Shown in pieces: positions 9,377 through 17,900 of a DNA stretch of 27,257 bases. Source of the DNA: Candidatus Hydrogenedentota bacterium (GTDB lineage Bacteria > Hydrogenedentota > Hydrogenedentia > Hydrogenedentiales > CAITNO01); the NCBI GenBank assembly GCA_903922535.1, contig CAIXUF010001055.1, positions 1 to 27,257 of the forward strand, read 5' to 3'. The translations under genes and the position numbers were made by a program. The notes under the pieces are model-generated. The model saw only the letters and a program-made list of their open reading frames with translations, ran no database searches and was not told the origin of the DNA. Position 1 is the stretch's first letter. Every line of letters begins with the position of its first letter.

Positions 9377-10795
9377 TTACTGAGAGCAACGCGCCTCGGG
9401 AAACGCCTTGAGCAGAATGCACAGTTCGTCGTACAGGGGAAAATCGGAGAAATAGCAGAGACCCAGGCGAACCACGACGAGTTGCATCGAGGGAACGACG
9501 AGGAGCTTCTGTCCCTCGTAACCGGCGGCGTTGAAGGCGTCTTCGGGCAGGATAATCCCGCGTGCTTTGGCTTTGGCCCGGTCGTTGGCACTGAATCGCC
9601 ACCAGTGCGCGCCGTAGGACTCAGGGCCTTCCGGTGCGGGGGTGCGGCCGTACCGGACCCAGCCTTCGGGCAGGATGCGCTCGCCCTGCCAGACGCCGTC
9701 GTTCTGGTAAAGGAGGCCAAAGCGCGCGAAGTCGCGGGCCGTGGCGAAGAAGTAGGAGGAACCGATGAGGGTACCGGTGGCGTCGGCCTCAAAAAGGGCG
9801 CTGCGCATGCCGAGCTTGCTGAACAGTTCCTTACGGGGCAGGGCATAGTAGGCGTCGTCGCCGTAGGCACGGCGCAGCACCCAGCTCAGGAGATTGGTGC
9901 TGCCGCTGGCGTAGGCGAAGTGGCTGCCGATCGGATATTTGAGTGGGCGTGACATGAAGTACTCGGCCGCGCCAGTGTGCCCGAAGAGCAGGTCGCCCAG
10001 CCGCGGATGCCGGTCAAAATCAAAATCGCTGTAGTCGATGCCGCTGCGCATGCGCAGGAGCGAATCGAGGGTCATTTCCGCGCGCGGGTCACCCTTGGAC
10101 TGCCATGCGGGAACCGGGGCAAGGTCGCCGGGTTTGAGCTTGCCGTCGCGCACCGCGATGCCGAAAAGCGCGTGGAACACGCTCTTTCCCGCGGACCATC
10201 CGGCCAGCCGCTGTTCCGGTCCGAAACCGGGGGCATACTTCTCCGCAATGATCTCGCCGCGATAGGCCACCACCACCGCACGGGTGTTGCGCATGTGCAG
10301 GTGGCTGGGTTCGGCGAACATGTGGTCCACCGCGGCGGCCAGTTTGGCGGCGTCATAGCCGTCCGGCATGGGTTGGCCGCTGGAGGCGTCACCCATTGGC
10401 CACGGCAGCGCCTTGAGCGCATCGAGGTTGGGTTCCGGTTCGGGACGCGCCTGCGCCTGCAGCTTCTTGATGTCGCCCTCCAGCGACAGCGCGACACCGA
10501 GTCCGTCCCGATAGACGGCGGTGCGTTTGACCGAGGGAAAAACCCACGCGGTAACGGTCTTGGCGGCCTGATTCACCTCGTATCCGCTGAGCGGGAAATA
10601 CTTGAGTTCCTGTTCACGGATGGATTCGGGCGAGCGCCCAAGCACAAAGACGCCGGTCGCGAGGATTTTGGCGTCGTATCCCGCGCCGATGTCTCTGCAT
10701 TCCCACACCAGCCAGAAGAGCCCACAGCTCGAGAGCAGAACGATCAGAAGGACCGTTGAAAGGACTATGATGCCGATGCGCCTTCGTATTCTCAT
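9377..10795 (-). CDS. membrane-anchored serine hydrolase of the beta-lactamase/penicillin-binding fold
   Basis: 472 residues. The fold is that of class C beta-lactamases, DD-peptidases and esterases. An N-terminal Arg-rich stretch and a hydrophobic anchor (IGIIVLSTVLLIVLLSSCGL) place the enzyme on the outer face of the membrane. The catalytic SxxK motif is S201-A-G-K204 (GWSAGKSVFHALFGIAV), and the Tyr of the second motif is Y295 (FAYASGSTNLLSWVLR). A GYEGQ segment near the C-terminus stands where KTG/HxG lies. Residues 30-120 form an extra N-terminal domain of unknown type. Substrate is not predictable; peptidase, esterase or amide hydrolase are all possible, and true beta-lactam resistance is unlikely to be its main role. 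The start lacks a Shine-Dalgarno but follows a promoter by 8 nt. Confidence 0.85.
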   Translation of the reverse strand: MRIRRRIGIIVLSTVLLIVLLSSCGLFWLVWECRDIGAGYDAKILATGVFVLGRSPESIREQELKYFPLSGYEVNQAAKTVTAWVFPSVKRTAVYRDGLGVALSLEGDIKKLQAQARPEPEPNLDALKALPWPMGDASSGQPMPDGYDAAKLAAAVDHMFAEPSHLHMRNTRAVVVAYRGEIIAEKYAPGFGPEQRLAGWSAGKSVFHALFGIAVRDGKLKPGDLAPVPAWQSKGDPRAEMTLDSLLRMRSGIDYSDFDFDRHPRLGDLLFGHTGAAEYFMSRPLKYPIGSHFAYASGSTNLLSWVLRRAYGDDAYYALPRKELFSKLGMRSALFEADATGTLIGSSYFFATARDFARFGLLYQNDGVWQGERILPEGWVRYGRTPAPEGPESYGAHWWRFSANDRAKAKARGIILPEDAFNAAGYEGQKLLVVPSMQLVVVRLGLCYFSDFPLYDELCILLKAFPEARCSQ

Positions 10796-10803
10796 GGATG
10801 TTC

Positions 10804-10832
10804 ATAATAGACACTGGACTGAAGATTATCAA
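10804..10832 (-). promoter_or_regulatory. sigma70-like promoter of the serine hydrolase gene (near-leaderless)
   Basis: On the minus strand TTGATA (10827-10832), a 17 bp spacer and TATTAT (10804-10809) match consensus at 5/6 each. The -10 box ends 8 nt before the ATG at 10795, leaving at most a base or two of leader. Confidence 0.55.
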
Positions 10833-10939
10833 TCATCTGTCCATGGAATTCGTCCTCGTTGCCGGTCAGGCGCTTGCAGGAATTGCGTTGCTTGCTGAGT
10901 GCGTTGTCTTCTGTCCCTGTTCCTTGGGCTGCGGGGTGT

Positions 10940-10969
10940 TTGTCCACTGGTAGAAGGCCGTGGTACGAT
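10940..10969 (+). promoter_or_regulatory. possible promoter of the MNT-HEPN pair
   Basis: TTGTCC (10940-10945), an 18 bp spacer and TACGAT (10964-10969) match consensus at 4/6 each, ending 10 nt before ATG 10980. The match is weak, but the geometry repeats that of the neighbouring genes. Confidence 0.3.
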
Positions 10970-10979
10970 TTCTGGAGAC

Positions 10980-11318
10980 ATGGAGACCTTCAGAAAGATG
11001 AACGCGGCTGAACAGAGGATAGTTCAAGAGTGCAAGGGGCGGCTTGCGCAACATTACGGCGAGCGGTTCAAAGGGCTCATTTTGTACGGCTCAATGGCGC
11101 GCGGGACGGCGGAGCCGGAAAGCGATATTGACTTGCTGGTGCTGCTGAGAGAGCCCTTCGACTATTTTGCTGAACTCGAAACGTTCATTGACCTGCTTTA
11201 TGACCTGCAACTCGAAAGTGGCCGCTACCTGTCCGTACGGCCTGCCGGCGCAGAGGATTTTGCGGCCGGACGCATCCAGCTCTACCGGAATGCAGGCAAG
11301 GAAGGGATCACGGTTTGA
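10980..11318 (+). CDS. MNT-type minimal nucleotidyltransferase, putative antitoxin
   Basis: 112 residues with the start chosen at 10980; an in-frame ATG at 10998 is an alternative. The family motif GSx10DxD is exact: G37-S38, then D49-I-D51 (YGSMARGTAEPESDIDLLVL). This is the metal- and nucleotide-binding core of the Pol-beta superfamily. In MntA/HepT systems the MNT protein AMPylates and neutralises its HEPN partner. Length fits a stand-alone MNT protein. The stop TGA overlaps the ATG of the HEPN gene by one base, the usual antitoxin/toxin coupling. Whether it is catalytically active as an antitoxin is inference from motif and context. Confidence 0.85.
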   Translation: METFRKMNAAEQRIVQECKGRLAQHYGERFKGLILYGSMARGTAEPESDIDLLVLLREPFDYFAELETFIDLLYDLQLESGRYLSVRPAGAEDFAAGRIQLYRNAGKEGITV

Positions 11319-11707
11319 TGGGCCGGGGCGCCGAAGAAGCCGCCGTGTGCATGGAACGGGCACGGCAGTCCCTTAAGGCGGCGCAAACACTGTGTGAAGC
11401 CGGGCTCTTCGATGATTCTGCTTCCCGTGCCTATTATGCGGTTTTCCATGCCGCCACCGCAGTGTTCATGCTGCGCGGCATGGCTTTCAAGAAGCACGGG
11501 GGAGTTATTGGTGCCGTTCACAAAGAACTGGTTCACGAAGGATTGATCGACGTGGAAGCTGGCAAGTGGCTGGCGTGGCTCTTTGAACTGCGCTCAGTGG
11601 GGGACTACGGCGAGATCATCCATGTCGACGCAACCCAGGCAGAACTGGCCCTTGCCCGCGCACGCAGTCTTGTCGAGGCATTTCAACGTCTGTCAACGGA
11701 CGTATAG
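11318..11707 (+). CDS. HEPN domain protein, putative RNase toxin partner
   Basis: 129 residues from the ATG at 11318, which overlaps the previous stop as TGATG; a purine-rich AAGGAAGGGA lies about 10 nt upstream. It is an all-helical HEPN protein. The diagnostic helix carries R37-x6-H44 (ASRAYYAVFHAA), within the R-x4-6-H pattern of HEPN ribonucleases. The C-terminal LFELRSVGDYGEI and an Ala-rich final helix also fit the family. It differs from the HepT/DUF86 subfamily (RX4HXY), so the known AMPylation site is not directly visible. The MNT/HEPN pairing suggests a toxin-antitoxin or phage-defence module; a non-toxic substrate-binding role is the alternative. Confidence 0.85.
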   Translation: MGRGAEEAAVCMERARQSLKAAQTLCEAGLFDDSASRAYYAVFHAATAVFMLRGMAFKKHGGVIGAVHKELVHEGLIDVEAGKWLAWLFELRSVGDYGEIIHVDATQAELALARARSLVEAFQRLSTDV

Positions 11708-11800
11708 GCTTCCCCAAGATCCGTTCGGTGATTTGCAGTTCATAGGCAGCAGCAGCGGGGATTACGCCGATCAAACGTAGAACCGCAGGGAGATCCGGTC

Positions 11801-13927
11801 ATGCCGAAAACGGCAGCAGCGTGGATGATGTTGGGGTTGTTTCTCTTGGGTGTGGCGCATGCTGCACCGGTACCGGAAGACTTTCCGCGCTTTGCCGTGC
11901 CCGGATACGACAGGGAGATGGATTCCCTGCGTGCGCTGTTCTGGCTGCATTATGAGCCCGCCGGACCGCTGATTCCGCTGTGGGATGAGTGGATGCCCAA
12001 GTCCACGCTGTGGCCCGCGACCGGGCCGGACGGGCAACTGGACGCCATGCGGGCCCGTTGGGCCAAGGCGCTGGCGGAGCGGAAGATGGACGGCGAGGGC
12101 TACGTGTTGACGCAGCAGCACGACGGGCCCGCCCATGCCGAGGGGTGGCCGTTCCCCAGGTGGATGGAGGCGGGCGGGGTCGGCTGGCATTTTCGCGGCA
12201 CCGGTGTGCAGGGATATGACGCACCCCCGGCCACACCGGACGGGTGGATCGTTGCCGGCGGGCGCGGGGGAGAGGTCAACGACCATGGCTGGGCCGTCGA
12301 ACTTGCCGAGCCCGGCGCAACCCTGCAAACCCCGGCGTTCAAGATGGAGGCAAAGAACGGGCCCTGGCTGCGGCTGAACTGGTGGGCCACCGGCATTGAC
12401 CGCGCCTGCTGCTACGTTGAGTGGACCACGGAGGAACAGCCCGACTTCACTCCCGAATGCCGCGCCTACTTTGCCCCCGCCACGCCCGGCGGCCAACTGC
12501 TCACGCTGCCGCCCATGGGTCCAAAATCGGCGGGGGAAATGATCACCTCGACGGTCGAAACCCGAACGATGATTCCGGTGTACCGCATCCCCGGATGGAA
12601 GGGAACCATCACGGGGCTGCGCATTCATGTGGACAATCCCACCGCGGCCAGCCTGGTCATCAAGTCGTTTCACACCGCCTGTGACACGCGCCACGACATC
12701 AACAATGTCAACTTCATACGCGGGTGCCGGGACTACTTCCTGTGGACCCACGACATCACTTTTCTGCGCGAGCAAATCGGCCGTGTGCGCTCCGCCATGC
12801 GCTTCGTCATGAACGAATTCAGCACGCGCCAACGAAAGTGCATTTACAACACCTGGCCCGGCCATGAGGGCCGCAGCGGCGTCCGCATCGGCGCGGACGG
12901 AAAGAAGGTCATCGTTCCCGGCGAGGGCATTGGCAGCGACTATTGGGACATCCTCCCCTTCGGTGGGGAGGACGCGCTGGCCACCGTTTACTACTATGAC
13001 ACCCTGCTCGCCCTCGCGGATCTGGAAGAGCAAATCGTCCGGCACCCGCAATGGTGCGTTGCCACGGGCGCGGAGGCATACGATCCCGCCGACTTGCGCA
13101 GCCACGCCCGCGAGGTGAAGGACTACGGGACCAAGCGCTTCTGGAACGGCGAGACGGGCCGTTTTGGGACCGTCGATCTTGACGGCGGCATGCACGACTA
13201 CGGGTTTACCTTCCTGAACAACGAGGCGGTCTGTTTCGACTTTGCCACGCCTGACCAGGCCCAATCGATCCGTGACTGGGAGTCCGGTCGGCGCACCGTG
13301 GACAGCGACACCTCGACCGGCGCCGACATCTACCGCTGGCGCTTCGGCCCGCGTTCCACCACCAAGCGCAACCTTGACTATTACATCTGGGTCTGGAGCA
13401 GTCCTGAAAGCATCCCCTGGGGCGCGCAGGTGCAGGACGGCGGCGCGGTGCTGGGCTTTTCTTACCACGACCTGATGTGCCGTCTGATGACCGACGGCCC
13501 CGACGACGCATGGCAGCGGCTGAAGGAAATGCTGGTCTGGTTTGACGAAACCCAGGCCGCCGGGGGGTACCGCGCCTACTACAAGGACCCCGAACACGGA
13601 ACCATGCAGGGTGGCAATGTCGCAGGCGGACTCGGGCTCGACAAGGAGTTCTTTGAGAGCATTATGGTGCCGCAGGTCATGCTCTACGGTTTCCTCGGCT
13701 TCCACCCCACGGCCGATGGCTTTGCCGTCAACCCCCGACTGCCGAAAGACTGGCCCGAACTGACCGTCACGCGCATTCACCTGCAAGCCGCCGTGCTCGA
13801 CATCACCGTGCGCGACAGGACCGTCACCGTCACGGGTACCGGCGCGCCCAATGAACCGATCCTGGCCGCACTGCCCGAGGGCTGGCAACTGTCCAGCACG
13901 CCGGCACACCTTGTCACCTCCAAATAG
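11801..13927 (+). CDS. secreted (alpha/alpha)6-barrel glycoside hydrolase-like protein
   Basis: 708 residues. The start is supported by CAGGGAG about 8 nt upstream and a signal peptide (AWMMLGLFLLGVAHA, cleavage near residue 22). Residues 30-280 look like beta-sandwich material. From about residue 285 there is a helical-barrel region with RDYFLWTHDITFLREQIGRV, CIYNTWPGHEGRSGV, GSDYWDILPFGGEDALATVY and TFLNNEAVCFDFATPDQAQ, the kind of pattern found in GH65, GH78 and related six-hairpin glycosidases. The C-terminal segment after LGFHPTADGFAVNPRLP is a small beta-sandwich typical of these clans. The exact family and substrate cannot be named. It starts the run of co-directional secreted genes to 22711, with the DUF1080 gene only 15 bp downstream. 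Confidence 0.75.
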   Translation: MPKTAAAWMMLGLFLLGVAHAAPVPEDFPRFAVPGYDREMDSLRALFWLHYEPAGPLIPLWDEWMPKSTLWPATGPDGQLDAMRARWAKALAERKMDGEGYVLTQQHDGPAHAEGWPFPRWMEAGGVGWHFRGTGVQGYDAPPATPDGWIVAGGRGGEVNDHGWAVELAEPGATLQTPAFKMEAKNGPWLRLNWWATGIDRACCYVEWTTEEQPDFTPECRAYFAPATPGGQLLTLPPMGPKSAGEMITSTVETRTMIPVYRIPGWKGTITGLRIHVDNPTAASLVIKSFHTACDTRHDINNVNFIRGCRDYFLWTHDITFLREQIGRVRSAMRFVMNEFSTRQRKCIYNTWPGHEGRSGVRIGADGKKVIVPGEGIGSDYWDILPFGGEDALATVYYYDTLLALADLEEQIVRHPQWCVATGAEAYDPADLRSHAREVKDYGTKRFWNGETGRFGTVDLDGGMHDYGFTFLNNEAVCFDFATPDQAQSIRDWESGRRTVDSDTSTGADIYRWRFGPRSTTKRNLDYYIWVWSSPESIPWGAQVQDGGAVLGFSYHDLMCRLMTDGPDDAWQRLKEMLVWFDETQAAGGYRAYYKDPEHGTMQGGNVAGGLGLDKEFFESIMVPQVMLYGFLGFHPTADGFAVNPRLPKDWPELTVTRIHLQAAVLDITVRDRTVTVTGTGAPNEPILAALPEGWQLSSTPAHLVTSK

Positions 13928-13942
13928 GAAGGGAAAAGAACA

Positions 13943-14788
13943 ATGGAATTGAAAGCGTTCAGAAACTCTCGGATGACGCCGCAACGCAGACGCGACATCT
14001 TGTCGCGTTCCGGGTCACGCCCCGACCCGAAAGAGGTTGGAAGGCTCTTCTACTTCACGCGCCGCCGCGCGGCCCGTTTATTTCTGGTCGCGGTATCCGT
14101 GTTTCTGGGTGGTGTGTGTGTTGCGCACGCCGAAGAACCCAACACGCTCACCCAGGCGGAAAAGAACGCTGGCTGGCAACTGCTCTTTGACGGCCAAACC
14201 ACGTCGGGATGGCACGGTTACAAATCAACAGTGATGCCGGCCAGTTGGAAGGCGGAGAACGGGTCGTTGCTCTCGCGCCACGAACAGGGCGAAACCACGG
14301 GTGACATCGTCACCGCGGAAGAATACGGCGACTTCGAGTTGACGCTGGAATGGAAGATGACCAAGGGTGGCAACAGCGGCGTAATCTACCGCGTGACCGA
14401 CGAGGGCGAGAACGTCTGGGAGACCGGTCCCGAGTACCAGGTGCTGGACAACACGGGCCACATGGACGGACTCAATCCGCTGGCGTCCGCTGGCGCATGC
14501 TACGCGGTGTTCGCCCCGGCCAAAGACATGGCCAGGCCGCTCGGCGAATGGAACCAGACACGGATCGTGGCCAATGGCAAGCACGTGGAACACTGGATGA
14601 ACGGCGAGAAACTGCTGGAGTATGACATTGACACCGAACTCTGGCGGGCGCACGTGAAAACCAGCAGGTACTATCTGACCGCCTATGGACAGGGCAAATG
14701 GGGACTCAGCCCCAAAGGCCATATCGCCCTGCAGGATTACGGCGGTGCCATCGAATTCCGCAATATCAAGATTCGTCCCGTGAAGTAA
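13943..14788 (+). CDS. secreted DUF1080 (3-keto-disaccharide hydrolase-type) protein
   Basis: 281 residues. The DUF1080 domain spans roughly residue 70 to the end: GWQLLFDGQTTSGWHGY, FELTLEWKMTKGGNSGVIYR, GPEYQVLDNTGH and a C-terminal AIEFRNIKIRPVK. The fold is a concanavalin-like beta-sandwich, and members act on 3-keto-glycosides or bind glycans. The ATG at 13943 has a strong Shine-Dalgarno (GGAAGGG), yet the signal peptide (ARLFLVAVSVFLGGVCVAHA) begins only about 43 residues later, giving an unusually long basic n-region. No other ATG closer to the signal exists after 13973, so either the long form is real or a non-ATG start is used. It lies 15 bp after the glycosidase gene and is probably co-transcribed with it. 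Confidence 0.85.
   Translation: MELKAFRNSRMTPQRRRDILSRSGSRPDPKEVGRLFYFTRRRAARLFLVAVSVFLGGVCVAHAEEPNTLTQAEKNAGWQLLFDGQTTSGWHGYKSTVMPASWKAENGSLLSRHEQGETTGDIVTAEEYGDFELTLEWKMTKGGNSGVIYRVTDEGENVWETGPEYQVLDNTGHMDGLNPLASAGACYAVFAPAKDMARPLGEWNQTRIVANGKHVEHWMNGEKLLEYDIDTELWRAHVKTSRYYLTAYGQGKWGLSPKGHIALQDYGGAIEFRNIKIRPVK
13991..14029 (+). promoter_or_regulatory. two tandem hairpins inside the 5' coding end of the DUF1080 gene
   Basis: CGCGACA-TCT-TGTCGCG (13991-14007) is a perfect 7 bp stem with a 3 nt loop. CGGGTC-N7-GACCCG (14011-14029) follows at once. They sit between the ATG and the signal-peptide codons and could act on translation or transcript processing. Confidence 0.4.
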
Positions 14789-14802
14789 CCGGGAGTTTGG
14801 TC

Positions 14803-14958
14803 ATGCATTTCGCGGGCGTCATATTCATGCTGCGCGCTGTTAAGCACAACACTCCCGCACGGCCCGTCTTGCGTCCCGAAGAGGGTGTTGCCGGAAAGCC
14901 CGTTCAGGTCGGCATTGAATCTCCGTCCCAGAAAACCGGGGGGGGGGCAAAGCCGTGA
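14803..14958 (+). CDS. possible 51-residue leader ORF ahead of the 1501-residue gene
   Basis: This short frame begins at an ATG with GGGAG 7 nt upstream, 14 bp after the DUF1080 stop, and ends 13 bp before ATG 14972. The product (starting MHFAGVIFMLRAV) resembles nothing known. Its last codons run through a G10 tract. It is offset from the large gene so that loss of one G would fuse the two frames without a stop. The large gene has only a weak Shine-Dalgarno, so translational coupling through this ORF is possible. It could equally be non-coding spacer or the trace of a sequencing error. Confidence 0.3.
   Translation: MHFAGVIFMLRAVKHNTPARPVLRPEEGVAGKPVQVGIESPSQKTGGGAKP
14938..14947 (+). repeat. 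G10 homopolymer upstream of the multidomain gene
   Basis: Ten consecutive G residues lie 24 bp before ATG 14972, inside the possible leader ORF. Tracts of this length are prone to slipped-strand change and also to sequencing error. Confidence 0.8.
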
Positions 14959-14971
14959 AAGAATTCGTCCA

Positions 14972-17900
14972 ATGAAGCGGTGCCTGACCGGTTTTCTGCG
15001 GTTTGTCTTTCTATGCGCCATCACCGCGTCCGCTCCCGCGCAACCGTACCAGCCGGACGGCCGAACCCTGCTCCTTGATCATTTCGACGAACAATTCTTG
15101 CCTGACGGCGCGCAATGCACTACGCCGGCCATTATCGCAGCCGATGCGGCCATGGCCGGCGGAAGGCCCGGCAAGGGCGGTGAATTTGTGCTGGGCAAGT
15201 TTGGCAACGCCTTGCAGTTTCACAAATTGATGCAAATGGACTATCCCGCGTCGGGTAACCTTGACCTGCGCGCGGGCGTCATTGAGTTCTGGGTTGCCCT
15301 CGATTTTGACGCGGAGGAAGTCATCAAGAATCCGGGCAAACTCAGCAACCAGCTTTTTCTCACGGTTTGGGGGCCGGAATCGAGCATGGTGTGCGTCTAC
15401 TCGACGCTTTCGCAAACCAACGTCGCCGTGTGGGACAAGCAGCGCCAGATCGTGTGCCAGGGCGGTTTTCCCGGCTATTGGAAAAAGGGCGAATGGCACC
15501 ATGTCGAATTGCGGTGGGGAACGACGCTCGAATTATGGTGCGATGGGAAGCGCGAAATTCAGCAGGACTGGCAGGGACTCTTCGGTCCGATGGACGTGAA
15601 GCCGAAGGATCTGCGGCTGACGCTGGGCAGCCATATTGGTTTCAACGACGTCGAGAGTGAGTTTGCCGTCGATGAATTGCGCATTCTTGGTCCCGGTGGG
15701 GAACAGACCGCCGACCATCCGCTGATGACGCTGCCGCGCATCAAAGCGCCCGTTATTGACGGCACAATCGAAGCGGGCGAGTGGGACGGTGCCGCGCAAA
15801 CGACGGGATTTGTCGGACTGAACGACAACAGTCTCATGGAAGAGCAGACGGTCGTCAGTGCGGGATGGGACGCGGAGGCACTGTACCTTTGCTTTGAATG
15901 CCTCAACCCGGGCAACCGCGCGTTGACCGCACGGCTGACTGGCAAGGATGCGCCCGTTTACGGCGAGGATGCCTTCGAACTGTTCCTGCAGCCGCAGCCG
16001 GGACAATACCCAGTCTATCAACTTGCCCGCAATGCGATCGGCACGCAATACGACAGCCGTATCACCGTTGCCGCGCCCATTGAGGGCGATGTGTCGTTCA
16101 ATCCCGGATGGCCGACGCGGACCACCTGCGAGGCGGGCCGTTGGATCGCCGAATGCCGCATTCCGTTCAAGGAGATCGACGGACATGATGCTCCCAAAGA
16201 GGGGGAGCGGTGGCGGATCAATTTCTGCCGCGATACCGGCACGCTGGGGCGCGGTTCCTCCTGGGCCTACGCGGCAGGAAGTTTTCACCACGCGGAGAAT
16301 TTCGGCGAGATTGTTTTCAGCGAATCGGACCGCGCCATCCGTGTGGGAACGCTGGGCGACTGGCACGCGGGCAAACTGGCTGCGGAGGTGTCGTTGACGG
16401 GGCTGCTCTTTGACCCTTTGGTGACGGTCAAAGGCAAAGTGGTCGGGGAGGATGCCAAGGCACTGGTCCAGACCGAGAACCGCCTGGCGGATTACCGCAG
16501 CGTGGCGGTCAAACCGCCCACCTTGGTAACGGGCTTCTACAACCTCACGGTGCGCGCGGTCACGGCGAATGGGGACATGTATTCTCAGCGCCTGCCGTTT
16601 CATGTCGAGAAGCCCTATGACATTTCCGTGGAAAGTTATCCGCACGAGGGCAAACTGTGGGTCACCGCCAACGTGGCGGGATTGGCGAACGCGCCGAAGG
16701 GACTCGTCGCGCGCTCCCGCGTCATGCAGAGCGACAGGGAATTTGGCGTTTGTGAAAGCGCCGAGTTCGCATACGGACTTGGAACCGCCTCCATAGACCT
16801 TGCCCAGTTGCCACCCGGCACGTACACCGTCAAGTCCGAAGCCGTCGCGCCGGACGGAACGGTGCTGGCAACGGCTGAGGCGGACTTCGAACAGTTCGCC
16901 AAGCCCGCATGGTTGGAGGAACACGCGGGCGTGGACCATGCTATCCCCTGGCCTTGGGAACCGGTCCGCGCCACCGACGACGGTATCGGCGTGTGGGGCC
17001 GACAATACCAGTTCTTCGGCCAATCGCTGCCGCAGCAGATTGTGAACCAGGGCGGGGAGATGCTGGCCGGGCCGGTAACGCTAAAACTCGCCATCGGCGA
17101 GGCAACCGGCGACCTTGCCGCCCTTGCTGCGGCCAACATTGCGGGTCCTGACGATGCCGCCGTTCGCCAGGCAGAGAGCCGCATTGGAACGATCAACGCA
17201 AAGCTGGTCACGACCACTGAATTTGACGGGTTGATGCGGTGCGACCTCACGCTGACGCCCGAGAGTCCCACGGACATCTCAAGCCTGTTTCTGGAGATTC
17301 CCGTCAAGTCCCGCTATGCCACGTTTCTCCTGCCGTCCACCGGCATCGCCGCGACCGCCATCGCGATGAACGGCGCACCATGGCACGGCGCCTTCACGCC
17401 CCAGGTATGGGCAGGCAACGACGACATGGGCCTGGCATGGTTCGCTGAAAGCGATGAGGGCTGGCGGCCCCGTGACGACCGTATGATCGAGGTTGTGCCC
17501 GAGGGCGACCGCACTGTAATCCGGTGCGGCATGATTCGCACGGAAGGCGCTGCAAAGCCCCTGAAACTTGATAAGCCCGTGACGTTCACTTTCGGTCTCA
17601 TGGCAACACCGGTAAAGGATGCCCATGCCGGAGACCCGTTCTGGTTCCGCTTCGGTGACTGCGTCGGCCAGCCTCCTCCAATGGAGTTTCTCAACTATGC
17701 AGACATCGCAAACCTCAATGCTGGCCAGGGCACGCTCGAATTCTGGCTGGTCCCGGCCCTCGACGAGAAGGAAACATGGCGCGAAGTCGTCCGCCTGGGT
17801 GATCAGAAAGACGGTATTTCGCTTTCCGTGAAGTATGGCTCCAAACCGGCGATGAGCCTCACCGTGACAAACGGCACCCGAAAGGAGTCCACCACGGCCG

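Noticed and set aside
11771..13984. 737-codon open frame on the minus strand
   Set aside because: It is antisense to the 708-residue secreted glycosidase and extends past both its ends only by chance in GC-rich DNA; no ribosome site or recognisable domain.
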